This document shows, in pieces, positions 16,321 to 25,800 of a stretch of 64,000 nucleotides of DNA (position 1 is the first letter of the stretch; each line of letters opens with the position of its first letter). A program made the position numbers and the translations under genes. Under the pieces are notes generated by a model. The model did no database searches. It was not told where the DNA came from and worked only from the letters and a program-made list of their open reading frames with translations. The DNA comes from a virus. The stretch is from IMG/VR virus record IMGVR_UViG_3300017763_000006, positions 30,544-94,543 of that record, one strand, 5' to 3'.

Positions 16321-16749
16321 ATGAAAAATTTAGCAATTATTATTGGTGATTCTGGAGTAGACATAAAAGGCATGAATACTCTTATTAGTATAATTTTAAA
16401 ACACTGCGATGTTGATAATTTGTCTATTTTTTCTGATCAAATAATAGGTAATTTACCTTGTTCTAAATTTTGTTTTGCCGAAGTAGTGTCTTTTCAGGGT
16501 GAGATAATCGCATTTACTGTAAACGACGTATTAAGTATTTTAAAAATGCATCCTAATAAAAAACCATTATTCTTGTTTGACAAGCAGAATAGAGGGAATA
16601 TGATAGAATTTATGAAGTTGTTAGATAATATTAAATTAACTATAATATCAGAAGAGTGCCAAGAACTTGCATTAGAGTGTTATCGTATTACATCACAAAC
16701 GCCAAAAACTCTATTACAAGCTTTAGGTATAAAAAAGGAGATAACTTGA
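16321..16749 (+). CDS. Hypothetical protein
   Basis: No family is recognised for this 142-residue protein. It opens KNLAIIIGDSGVDIKGMN, has a KPLFLFDKQNRGN segment and ends in a Lys-rich stretch. An alpha/beta fold is likely from the alternating hydrophobic strands. It is preceded by AAGGA and ends eight bases before the homing endonuclease gene. Confidence 0.65.
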   Translation: MKNLAIIIGDSGVDIKGMNTLISIILKHCDVDNLSIFSDQIIGNLPCSKFCFAEVVSFQGEIIAFTVNDVLSILKMHPNKKPLFLFDKQNRGNMIEFMKLLDNIKLTIISEECQELALECYRITSQTPKTLLQALGIKKEIT

Positions 16750-16756
16750 TAATAAT

Positions 16757-17524
16757 ATGAAAGATCAAGACATAATTAAAATGTACTCTAAACAAAAAAT
16801 GAGTACCTACGAAATAGCTAAACAGCTTAACACTTATCCCAACAAGATAAGAAGAGTATTGCTAAAAAACGGTGTGCATATGAACGACAAAAGCACAGCC
16901 CAAAAAAACGCAATTAAAAATGGGACTGCAAAAATACCAACAAAAGGTAGATGCAGGAGCAAGGAAGAAAAACTCAAAATAAGTTCATCTCTAAAAAAGA
17001 GGTGGAGCGAAATATCAGAGGATGATTATAATGAACATGTAAGGAAGGCTAAAGAGCGTTGGAGTAATTTGTCAGAAGCAACTAAGAGATCCATGAATGA
17101 AGCAGCAATCAAGGCGATACAAAAAGCTGGTAAAGAGGGATCTAAGTTAGAGAAATTTCTAGTTTCAGAATTAAGAAATCATGGGTATGAAGTAAGACCT
17201 CATGTTAAAAATCTAATACCAAATGAGAATTTAGAAATTGATATGTATTTTCCAGATATGAAATTAATAGTAGAGATTGATGGACCGTCTCACTTTATGC
17301 CAATATGGGGAGAAGACAAGCTTAGAAAGCAGATAAAAGCAGATTCTCACAAAACTGGGTTGATTTTAAGCAAGGGTTTTGCTATAATAAGAGTAAAGAG
17401 TCTAGCTGACTCTATCTCTCTGAGTTCTAGGGAAGAGCTAAAGGATAATCTAATTAAGCTTCTAGGTGAAATAAAGAAGAAGTTTCCAAAACAGTCTGAT
17501 AGGTACATTGAAATTGAAATATGA
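16757..17524 (+). CDS. Vsr/DUF559-like homing endonuclease with HTH and NUMOD3-like region
   Basis: Residues 1-40 form a helix-turn-helix (MSTYEIAKQLNTYPNKIRRV). Residues ~60-120 (SKEEKLKISSSLKKRWSE and repeats) look like the NUMOD3 DNA-binding modules of homing endonucleases. The C-terminal half has a Vsr/DUF559 nuclease core: LEKFLVSELRNHGYEVRPHV, LEIDMYFPDMKLIVEIDG, then SHF and later KADSHK and FAIIRVK, giving the E...D...ExDG..H...D set seen in I-Bth0305I-type enzymes. It therefore is probably a mobile nuclease making a site-specific break. It sits between unrelated genes, and its stop overlaps the ATG at 17521 upstream of the next gene. Confidence 0.8.
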   Translation: MKDQDIIKMYSKQKMSTYEIAKQLNTYPNKIRRVLLKNGVHMNDKSTAQKNAIKNGTAKIPTKGRCRSKEEKLKISSSLKKRWSEISEDDYNEHVRKAKERWSNLSEATKRSMNEAAIKAIQKAGKEGSKLEKFLVSELRNHGYEVRPHVKNLIPNENLEIDMYFPDMKLIVEIDGPSHFMPIWGEDKLRKQIKADSHKTGLILSKGFAIIRVKSLADSISLSSREELKDNLIKLLGEIKKKFPKQSDRYIEIEI

Positions 17525-17535
17525 AAGGACAAGAA

Positions 17536-18297
17536 ATGGAAGTAGCAGAAGATATGTTTGAAGGAGTAGAAGAATTGAAGACACCATCAAATACTGATAC
17601 ATCAGTAAAAAATGTTGTGTTAGAAGATGCGCCGTCTATGCTTTCTCCAGAGTGGCATGACTATGCCATGACACTTTTTCAGGAAGACGAATTAATGAAC
17701 GGTCATCCGCTAGTAACAGGGCTTAGAAGGGTTTCTGAGTTAGTTCTAGGGCCGATGTCTTTTAGTGGTCCAACGTGGGTAAAGCCCACAGATCGTGATG
17801 ATCATCATGGAAGGGCTACTGTTATATTTACCATAGAGTTTGCTAATGGTCTAAGGTGTGCAGAAGTAGCAGATTCGTGGGAGGGCAACACTGATGACAT
17901 GTTTTGCGCATTCGCTGTGGCAATTGCTAGCACAAGAGCAGAAGCTAGGGCGCTTCGTAAGGTTCTAAAGATCAAAGGTGTTGCAGCGGAAGAACTTACC
18001 AAAAAAGATACTGCTAAAATTGTAAGAGATCTATCTAAGCAAACAAGCAGTACATCTGGCGATTACGACGATTCCAGTAGAATGAGCGATGCACAATTCA
18101 ATTTTATTGACGTTAAATGCAGACAACTAAACGTAAACGGCAAGAAACTATTTAAAGAAGTGTGCAATGTAGACCAAAATCGTAAAGTTTCTAAGAAAGC
18201 TGCTAGTGAAATTATTGACGTACTCAATAACTATCAAAAAGACAAAAGTTCAGTACCCGATGGTATTGTTGGTTATAACGAAGAATGGAGAAACTAA
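17536..18297 (+). CDS. Putative ssDNA-annealing/recombination protein (ERF/Rad52-like)
   Basis: The central region (HPLVTGLRRVSEL, RATVIFTIEF, DMFCAFAVAIASTRAEARAL then RKVLKIKGVAAEEL) resembles the substrate-binding core of phage annealing proteins, in which a final helix of the type A.TRA.gRALR..L is common. A flexible linker leads to a C-terminal helical domain (MSDAQFNFIDVKCRQLNV ... KKAASEIIDVLNNY) like the C-terminal domains of ERF and RecT-type recombinases. I chose ATG 17536, preceded by AAAGG at good spacing, over ATG 17521, which overlaps the endonuclease stop. Together with the zinc-ribbon gene it makes a recombination pair. The family call is from pattern only. Confidence 0.55.
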   Translation: MEVAEDMFEGVEELKTPSNTDTSVKNVVLEDAPSMLSPEWHDYAMTLFQEDELMNGHPLVTGLRRVSELVLGPMSFSGPTWVKPTDRDDHHGRATVIFTIEFANGLRCAEVADSWEGNTDDMFCAFAVAIASTRAEARALRKVLKIKGVAAEELTKKDTAKIVRDLSKQTSSTSGDYDDSSRMSDAQFNFIDVKCRQLNVNGKKLFKEVCNVDQNRKVSKKAASEIIDVLNNYQKDKSSVPDGIVGYNEEWRN

Positions 18298-18629
18298 TGA
18301 AGTTAACTTATACAACAGCGAATAATAGAATTAGAGCAGAATTTGATGCAGACACGCATCGGGAACTGTTTACTCAAATTTCCAAATTCCAAGAAGTATT
18401 TGAGGAAACTAAGTGTGGAAAGTGTGGTTCTGAGAATCTTAGATTCGTAGTAAGAACAGTAGACGAAAATGAATATTTTGAACTACGCTGCGCAGACTGT
18501 GGGGCAAAGCTAGCCTTTGGATCAATGAAGAAGGGTGGAGGGCTATTTCCCAAGCGTAAGGACGGGGATAATTGGCTACCAGATGGCGGCTGGCTAAAGT
18601 GGAATCCAAAGACAAAGGCTATGGAATAA
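18297..18629 (+). CDS. Zinc-ribbon phage protein
   Basis: The 110-residue protein contains CGKCGSEN and, about 25 residues on, CADCGAKL, a CxxC...CxxC zinc ribbon, followed by LFPKRKDGDNW and GGWLKWN. A similar protein recurs beside phage recombination genes. ATG 18297 overlaps the preceding TAA and has GGAG at 18287-18290; an in-frame ATG at 18285 would lie inside the upstream gene. It is the last gene of the plus-strand block, directly before the terminator. Confidence 0.75.
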   Translation: MKLTYTTANNRIRAEFDADTHRELFTQISKFQEVFEETKCGKCGSENLRFVVRTVDENEYFELRCADCGAKLAFGSMKKGGGLFPKRKDGDNWLPDGGWLKWNPKTKAME

Positions 18630-18630
18630 A

Positions 18631-18659
18631 ACCATTCCAGTGAGGGGAAAGTGAATGGT
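18631..18659 (+). other. Upstream hairpin before the terminator
   Basis: ACCATTC (18631-18637) pairs perfectly with GAATGGT (18653-18659) around a 15-base loop. It lies just after the zinc-ribbon stop and one base before the terminator stem, so it may support 3'-end stability or termination. Confidence 0.4.
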
Positions 18660-18660
18660 G

Positions 18661-18690
18661 GGAGGGGCTTAATCGCCCCTCCTTTTTTTT
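18661..18690 (+). terminator. Rho-independent terminator of the plus-strand block
   Basis: GGAGGGGC (18661-18668), a six-base loop and GCCCCTCC (18675-18682) form a perfect 8-bp GC-rich stem, followed by eight T residues (18683-18690). It ends the plus-strand genes exactly where the convergent minus-strand gene stops (18,689). Confidence 0.9.
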
Positions 18691-19432
18691 ACAAAAAGTC
18701 TACTGTAAAATACAGAGCATATTGTTTCTTTTGACCAATCTGAGTTGGAGAGCAAGACAAAGCTACATACCAATCGTGTTGAGTAAATCTACCACTGTCT
18801 CCCTTTCCGTAGTCGTCAGCGTTAAGAGCGAGGTCTCCAGTGATATATGTAAGGTATGATCCTGTCATATCTGCTGCTTCTCCAGCTAAACCGCTTGGTC
18901 CGGGCGAGTTAGTCAATGAAATAGCTTGAGGTTGTGAAGAATATGTTTCTCCGACTACTTGCCAAACATTGCTAGTGGGGAAAGCTCTGTGTTGTAACTG
19001 TGATGTTGTGTGGGGCTTACGAACTTCGTATAAATATGTAGTAACATCTACAGCATGACTAGTAGTAGTTTGTCTATCATATATAATTACTTTTGGTTGT
19101 GATGATCTAACGGCAGTTTCATTTGTAAACCTAATATTTAGTGTAGCGTTAGCATTACTAAGAGTACTTAAATTTACTGGAGATGAACCATTAATCTCTA
19201 CAGTCCCCTGAATGCCATCTCCACCAGTGGTGGCATATGCATTATTGTGAAGCTGAAGGGTTCCATCAGCGCCGTTTTCGTCAACAATCCAAGTTGTTTC
19301 TTGGACACTATTAATAGCTATAGGGAAGCCAAAATCGCTCCCAAAAAACCCAATTCCGCTGCCGTTTTGGTAGTCAATTACCTGTTGGGCATCGCTAGTA
19401 TTCAAATTTCCTCTAAATGTGATTTCTGGCAT
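18689..19432 (-). CDS. Hypothetical virion/fibre-like protein
   Basis: The 247-residue protein has no signature motif. It is rich in Ser, Thr, Gly and Asn with alternating beta-type strands (ATLNIRFTNETAV, QPKVIIYDRQ, YALYFTVDFL), typical of phage virion proteins or fibre domains. It lies downstream of the large tail genes but is set apart by a 47-base gap with a GTGTATAAT motif, so it may be its own transcript. GGAG lies well placed upstream of the ATG. Confidence 0.6.
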   Translation of the reverse strand: MPEITFRGNLNTSDAQQVIDYQNGSGIGFFGSDFGFPIAINSVQETTWIVDENGADGTLQLHNNAYATTGGDGIQGTVEINGSSPVNLSTLSNANATLNIRFTNETAVRSSQPKVIIYDRQTTTSHAVDVTTYLYEVRKPHTTSQLQHRAFPTSNVWQVVGETYSSQPQAISLTNSPGPSGLAGEAADMTGSYLTYITGDLALNADDYGKGDSGRFTQHDWYVALSCSPTQIGQKKQYALYFTVDFL

Positions 19433-19459
19433 GTTTTTTTCTCCGATAGTGAGGGAACT

Positions 19460-19473
19460 ATGTTATTATACAC
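19460..19473 (-). promoter_or_regulatory. Late-promoter candidate, GTGTATAATAACAT
   Basis: Read on the minus strand, GTGTATAATAACAT occupies the gap before the 247-residue gene. TATAAT is at 19470-19465. A start about seven bases further would give a ~25-base leader carrying GGAG. The same GTGTAT(A/T)AT core recurs at 58,008-58,021 and 63,533-63,546. Confidence 0.45.
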
Positions 19474-19479
19474 GAAAAA

Positions 19480-22400
19480 TTAGCTAAATGTAACCGTTAT
19501 ATAGTTGTGCATTTGATACCCCGTTGTTGAGTCTGGATCTTCATGTAGGGCTATTCCTATGTCATTATGGCAGTAGGAAAATACTTCATAATATCCGGGG
19601 TGCTTATAAGTATAAGATTCTGTGACCTCGTTTTGAAGGTTGTCTTGTCCATTATCTTCCACAGAAATGCTCACACTTCTGGTCCCATATACCCTTCTCT
19701 GACCACTAGTGCTGGGTAAAGACACTCTAGTCATAGAACTCCTACGTTGTGGGGGATGGTCACACATCGGCCTGCTTTGTACCAAGCCGTTTAAAAATGA
19801 TATTACAGCTCCATCTCCTTCGGAATCCAAGGTCATTACTACTGGGAAGTTATTAGGCTCAAAGCCTTCACCAATTTCATCCCAATCGCTGTCTCCATCT
19901 ACTGGGTGTGTTAATGTTCGTTTCTTAGAAAATGTAGTAGTATTAGTGTCTTTACTTTTTGCGATGTCAAAACTTACAATACCCCCATCATCATCAACTT
20001 CCGTGACTTTTATAAGCACCCCCCTGTCTCCTGCCAATATGTCGTCTACTGTATAGTCTGTTCCAGCGGTAACAACAATTTTACTTGCTTTATCTACACC
20101 GATAACTAGTTTATCCCAAAAATAACCATATCCAGTTAATAACTTACCTCTTCTGTGAAAACTTGCATTCCAGTAAGCTTCAGGTCTCAACACTGTACTT
20201 GAGTATATTTTATCATTTTCTGCTACGCTGTTTCCGTCATTGCCTGAATTATATTTCCACTTTTTTAATACTGAATCACTATTATCTGGAGTATAATCTA
20301 CTTTATTTCCATATGTAGGAACTCTGTAATCTATATCTAGTTCGATGGGATGAACATTAATTGTGGTGTCTACATATTCTGTACCGTTCCATGTAGGCAC
20401 TGTTTTTTCTTCTGTAGTAGGATCAGTTGCGTCTGCATTAAAATGTAATGGAGTTGCGTACTGCGGTAGCCAAGCGGTATCTTCTCTAGGCCAACCATCC
20501 CAAACATCTATATGTACAGCTCCAGTTCCAAAAGAATATATACTGTCACTAGCACTGCCCCAAACCACCGTAGTCCCACTAATCACTCTGCCTCCGGGGT
20601 CTGAACTCCAAGCAAACATGGCTCCAAGAATAGTTACTTGTGGGCCTTGTAACCCTCCACCTCCGTAAAATACTCCTTGAGTACCAAACGTCTGACTCGT
20701 ATCAACATTGAGGTCAAAGCCTCCTTTTTTGTATAATTTTCTTCTAGCCGCAGTAAGGCCAACTGCTCCCGCTCCCAAAAAAGGACCATCATCACCAAAA
20801 AATACGTATGACCCATTGGGTTTATAAAATGGTGCTTCTTTGGTAACATACGCATCATATTTTGGACCGGCATAGCCTGCTGGAGCATCATTGTAAAGAT
20901 GCCCATATGCCTCCTCTACTGTTCCGGCAATAGTGCTAAAGGAATGTCCACCAAACAAATCTGTACCCTTGGGGTATCCTGTGTGATTGGCTATATTTGC
21001 ATAAAAATTTCTTCCTCTTTTCTGAGAATTATTGGTTATAGCGTCAATGATCTCAGTATTTTGATCTTTATGTCCGTACAGCTCTCCGGTTAAAAAAGAA
21101 AATTGAATTTGATTTTCATTTGAAGGAGTGAGACTTAATCCCGCCGTCTGAGGTGTAGAGTTGGGAAGTGTTAATAGAGAAAATCGTGCAGTTTGTAAAT
21201 CTGAAAGACTTCCAATATTAATGGCTTTTAGTACTTTGTCATAGTCATATATTGGCGATCCGTCATCTGCTCTTGTTCCTAGTGTAGCAATTTCTGCTGG
21301 CAATTGTTCTGTAGGATACGATTTGCCGTCTATTGTGACTTTAGATTTTTTATAACCTAAAGGAAAAACTGGCCCCCAGAATACAGGTATATCTCTATAT
21401 TCTATACTATCTAAAGCGACATTTGTTGAGTCGCCTATACCAATAGCCGTGTTAACTCGACCAACATGAGTTTTCTGAGCATCAGGAGTTCCACCCCAAG
21501 CGTGTTCGTGACCATTTAAGTTGCCTCCGGGTATTCCATTTCCCGTTTGATTAAATATTGTATCTTGAAAATAACCATTAGCTAAACTTCTAGTCTCCGT
21601 CGTCGCTGAATAAATTTTTCTCCATATGAACTCTGGCAATTCAGTTTCTTTTATAATGTCTCCATTAAAAGTTCTAAACCAATCGTCCGAGCTTGCTAAA
21701 AACTTACCAAACTCCCAGTGGCCCTCCCAAGCTGGAGGTCTTTCTTGAACGACAGACTCCCCTAATTTTACTAGAATATTTTCTCCATCTATAGAATGAG
21801 CAATAGCAACTTCACCTCTAGTAAAAAGATTAGCAGATCTATTGACAACCCTAATCTTTTCTACTCTATATTCATTACTCCAAGAGCCATCTTCTTCGTT
21901 TGTTGAATGTCCAGTTCTTATAAAGTTGGGACCAAAAGCGTGGGGATTTTTATTTTGGACTTGAACTGGAGCGGCTAATCCAGTAGTAAAATTAGACATA
22001 TCATTCTCTCTTTGAGAACCATAAAACTCATCAGGATTTCTATTTTCTAGATTTCCAGTATCTAAATCGCTAGCAACAATTTCTGCTCCATCTATATCTT
22101 CTAATATAGTTACCAAAAACGCTCCACCAGTTTCCCAAACTCCTAAATTATGATTGTATATTAACTTTAAAGGAGCGGCAACCATTGAAGAATAATCTTC
22201 CTCAGTTATGTTTACATAACCAACATCTGCTGCGTGTTCGTTTGGTGTCTTTGCATTTTTTTTACTCTGTTTGTGTGCATACCTTGCTCCACTATGTCTG
22301 CGTGGGTGAGAGGCAAACAGGGTCGAAGACTTAAAGGCGGGAACTCTATCTTTACGTTCGTTGTGTCTCTTGTGAAAATATATACGAACTGATTTCTCAG

Positions 22401-22839
22401 TTCCAAGTTTACTTTCACCACCAATATTAGCATAGATACAACCATACGTACTATTCTGTATTTTTCTAATAAGCTTTTCATCTCCTGTTACATCGTCTCT
22501 TCTCTCTTGATAAGTGCTTTCATTTGTATATTCAATTAGATTCTTTATATCTTGTTCTGAGATTGTTATAGCAGTAAATGATCCATCTGTTTGTGCTAAG
22601 TCGTATTTCCATGTGGGAGTTGTTCCTATGAGGTCAGTTATCATGCCCCATATATTACTATATAGAGTAAAGTCAATAGCGTATTGTCCTTCCTCATTTT
22701 TCGCACCCAACTTGATCGGTGCGTTTTTGAATACTTTAAAGTCTTTTTCTGACATAACAGCTAGACCATATTTTTGCAACGGGGCTATATAAAAATAATG
22801 ACCGCTATCTATAGTTGATACTGCATTTCCTTCAAACAT
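19480..22839 (-). CDS. Large tail/baseplate structural protein, 1,119 residues
   Basis: No enzymatic motif is seen. The protein is rich in Gly, Asn, Asp and aromatic residues and has tail-structure-type segments: GAFLVTILEDIDGAEI, VVNRSANLFTRGEVAIAHS and LNGHEHAWGG. A long run from ~450 to ~800 is Gly/Tyr-rich and looks like an extended beta structure. It follows the hub-like gene by nine bases with GGAGA before its ATG, so it belongs to the same tail operon, probably as a tail-tip or baseplate component. Specific function unknown. Confidence 0.65.
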   Translation of the reverse strand: MFEGNAVSTIDSGHYFYIAPLQKYGLAVMSEKDFKVFKNAPIKLGAKNEEGQYAIDFTLYSNIWGMITDLIGTTPTWKYDLAQTDGSFTAITISEQDIKNLIEYTNESTYQERRDDVTGDEKLIRKIQNSTYGCIYANIGGESKLGTEKSVRIYFHKRHNERKDRVPAFKSSTLFASHPRRHSGARYAHKQSKKNAKTPNEHAADVGYVNITEEDYSSMVAAPLKLIYNHNLGVWETGGAFLVTILEDIDGAEIVASDLDTGNLENRNPDEFYGSQRENDMSNFTTGLAAPVQVQNKNPHAFGPNFIRTGHSTNEEDGSWSNEYRVEKIRVVNRSANLFTRGEVAIAHSIDGENILVKLGESVVQERPPAWEGHWEFGKFLASSDDWFRTFNGDIIKETELPEFIWRKIYSATTETRSLANGYFQDTIFNQTGNGIPGGNLNGHEHAWGGTPDAQKTHVGRVNTAIGIGDSTNVALDSIEYRDIPVFWGPVFPLGYKKSKVTIDGKSYPTEQLPAEIATLGTRADDGSPIYDYDKVLKAINIGSLSDLQTARFSLLTLPNSTPQTAGLSLTPSNENQIQFSFLTGELYGHKDQNTEIIDAITNNSQKRGRNFYANIANHTGYPKGTDLFGGHSFSTIAGTVEEAYGHLYNDAPAGYAGPKYDAYVTKEAPFYKPNGSYVFFGDDGPFLGAGAVGLTAARRKLYKKGGFDLNVDTSQTFGTQGVFYGGGGLQGPQVTILGAMFAWSSDPGGRVISGTTVVWGSASDSIYSFGTGAVHIDVWDGWPREDTAWLPQYATPLHFNADATDPTTEEKTVPTWNGTEYVDTTINVHPIELDIDYRVPTYGNKVDYTPDNSDSVLKKWKYNSGNDGNSVAENDKIYSSTVLRPEAYWNASFHRRGKLLTGYGYFWDKLVIGVDKASKIVVTAGTDYTVDDILAGDRGVLIKVTEVDDDGGIVSFDIAKSKDTNTTTFSKKRTLTHPVDGDSDWDEIGEGFEPNNFPVVMTLDSEGDGAVISFLNGLVQSRPMCDHPPQRRSSMTRVSLPSTSGQRRVYGTRSVSISVEDNGQDNLQNEVTESYTYKHPGYYEVFSYCHNDIGIALHEDPDSTTGYQMHNYITVTFS

Positions 22840-22848
22840 ATCAATCTC

Positions 22849-25800
22849 CTAATCGTAATATGATATTTCGTTGTCGTCGTCAATAGAATCTTTATACAAC
22901 AAAAGATCTATGGGTTGATCCATACAGGGGAAAATATTGTGCCAAGTAGAAGAAGCTGGATGAAATACTTCGTCAATGCTAGAAGATATAGAAAGCCAAT
23001 ACTGTTTATAATACTGAAAAGCATTTTCTGATAATACCTTACCAGCATCGCCTGTAGCCTTAGCGCTCTGAACTGCACCAGTAACGTTCGTCATAGCCTT
23101 AGACGCAAAATCTCCATTGTCTGGCTTTTCATTTGCATCTGCTACACTACCTACACTAGAAGTGGCGTTTCCTTCTTCGTCTACGCTCGTAGTATCTATA
23201 CTTCCCTTTTGGACATTGACTGTCATGGCAAACTGATTTGGTGGTTGAGCTTCACCTCTATCTTCTGCTGTCAGTTTACTCCCGTAATCTTTATCTTTTT
23301 CTGCTTGAGCTTTTCTTCTAAAGATAGCCTCTTCTTTTTTCATAGTAGTATTATTACGTGGGTTAATAATTTGATCTTTAATTAACCTATTTGTTTGATC
23401 TTTAATTTTTTGCTTATCCCTACTCATTTTTGTCATTAGGGCTTGTTTTTGTTTTTGCATTTTCCCAAAAGAAGGAGTGTAGCTATCCATAGTAACAGTC
23501 GTTCTGATACCAGTAGTTGAAAAAGAAACATTAATATTTGTTATAGCTGGACCGCCAGTTGATAAAAACCCTCCAATGCTCATGCCTCGGGGCCAACCAA
23601 CCATAGTAAAAGAAGCTCTTTCTTGTTCCATGTCAGCTTCCGCAGTCTGCTCAACAGCCATGAAGCCAGCTTTATTCATATCTGCATATGATCCACCATA
23701 GTTCCAAGGGGCTAAACTTTCGTCATGACTATATTCAATTTTACCATCGCCTCCAGTTTCGTTAAACCAAGGACCATAAGATCTTTCAGTAGACCTTAAA
23801 GGAATAGCTGCCATTTCTGGAAACAAAGGTCCGGGCGAGAACATCTTAATTCTTCTATCAAGACAAAAACTTAATCCTTCTACAGCCTTCATTAGATTGT
23901 TTCTTATCTCTGTAGAAGTAGAATCATCACCGCCCTCTAACTTTATTGCTGATGGGATTGTTACTGTGGTGAATCCGGGCATACCCTTAACAACATCTTC
24001 TCTAAAAAAGTGTCCAACATTAGAAGCGTTAACCTTCATAGACTCTCCGTTAGTTTCCGTTCCCTCTTCTGTTAAAACAGCTCTTGGAATAGTTATTAAA
24101 GCATAAACATGATAGTAGTTTTGTGGGCCTTGTTGAAGAAGAGCTTTATCTAAATCTATATATTTCACGATAACACCCGGAGAGCCTTCATCTTCGCCAT
24201 CAATTGCGGCTTGAAAACCTCCCTGAAGCACCAGATCTGGTGTTTTTCTTGGGCCATAAATTTTAGGCACAATTGGATTTATTACTTGCTCCTCGCCTTC
24301 TTCGTCATATATTTTTTTCTTCTCAACTTTTCCCTCAAGGTCTGCTCTACGATAGGCAGTGCAGCCATATACATTAACCGTTCCTCTTTTAAAAACAGGA
24401 GCAACAAACAATCTTTGGTCTAAATCTGCTTTTACGAAAACTGTATGTTTTGTACCAGCAGGCCAAGCTCCATTGCCTTGTTTAACCGCCTGTTTTCCAG
24501 TAATTGGATTATATGAATATTTAAAAGTAGTATCCTTGTCAAAGGAGTCCATACTTATAGCGTCCTCATATGGAAGCCTAACATAAGGAGGTACTCTACC
24601 ATTTTCTTCAAAGAAAGAACGTATGATAGGTGGAGCGTAAGTGCCATATGGAGGATCATTACCACCAGCTGGTTCAGGATAATAATTAAACACATATTCA
24701 CCCACGGCTGCATTGTATCCTATGGTTAAAGCCCCTCTTTGCCTCGCGTCGGAAAAACTTACAGTCTTCAAGTGTTCCGTATGCTTTATGTAGTCGTATG
24801 TTCCGTCTACGCCAAGATTTAAGGCGGGTATGCTATGATCATTGTTTCTGGGAGGAAAGCCGTAAAAATATTTTTTAGACCCATAATTAAGATTTGGTTT
24901 TTGAGGTATTTTAATTAAGAATTTTTTCCCTAAACATTCATCTGCTACAGCTTTTACAAAAGCGAAAACTTTTTTTGCATTATCTAAACCCTTTTTTGTC
25001 ATATATGCTGAAACTGCATCTTCAAAGTTTTTATTTGCATCATTACTTGCTCCTCCCTTTGGAGAATTAGCTTTAGGTTTTGCTTGTCTTAATTGTTCAT
25101 TAGCTGCAACACCCTTTGCATCTACAACTTTAGGGTTTTTATTACTACCGCCAGTGTTAGAACCAGTGAATAGACCAATAGCCCCAGCCCTACCCCAATA
25201 TAGAGGATATCCATAAGGAGGAGAACACCACTGCTCCGTATCCTGTCCATTCTGCCAATGAAGATGATCTATCTTACATGGTGGATGGGTACATCGAGGG
25301 ACGGTACATTCTCTATTACCGATGATCGTTCCGTCTAAGCCAAGAAAATTTAGAATCGATCCAGTAACACCTTGATTAAAAAAATCTAAATTATCGATGG
25401 CTTCACCATCAAAGATAACTTCATGGAAAACCATATTATAGGATTGTAAAAATTCTACCCATTTGTCAAAAGATATATCAGCAGCTCTTAGTTCCATTTC
25501 TGTAGTAACATAAAATTCACCAACCCCCATAGCGTTACACGAAGTAGCATCTAAAATAATTTGAGTCCACGGGCCACGACCTCTTGGAAAAGTCACGACG
25601 TTGCTGTGCAAAAGTCCATAATATGGAATAATTTGTTTTTTTAAATTTCTGTCTATTTCATGTAGACCATGAGAACCGCCCTTGCGATCTTGTTTACCGT
25701 CAAAATAATAATGAGCTACTTCATTTGCTCCAGTTACAAATCTGTCGGTTACTTCATTAGCTAACTCAACTCCAATGTCTTTGCTAGTTACATCAAATGG

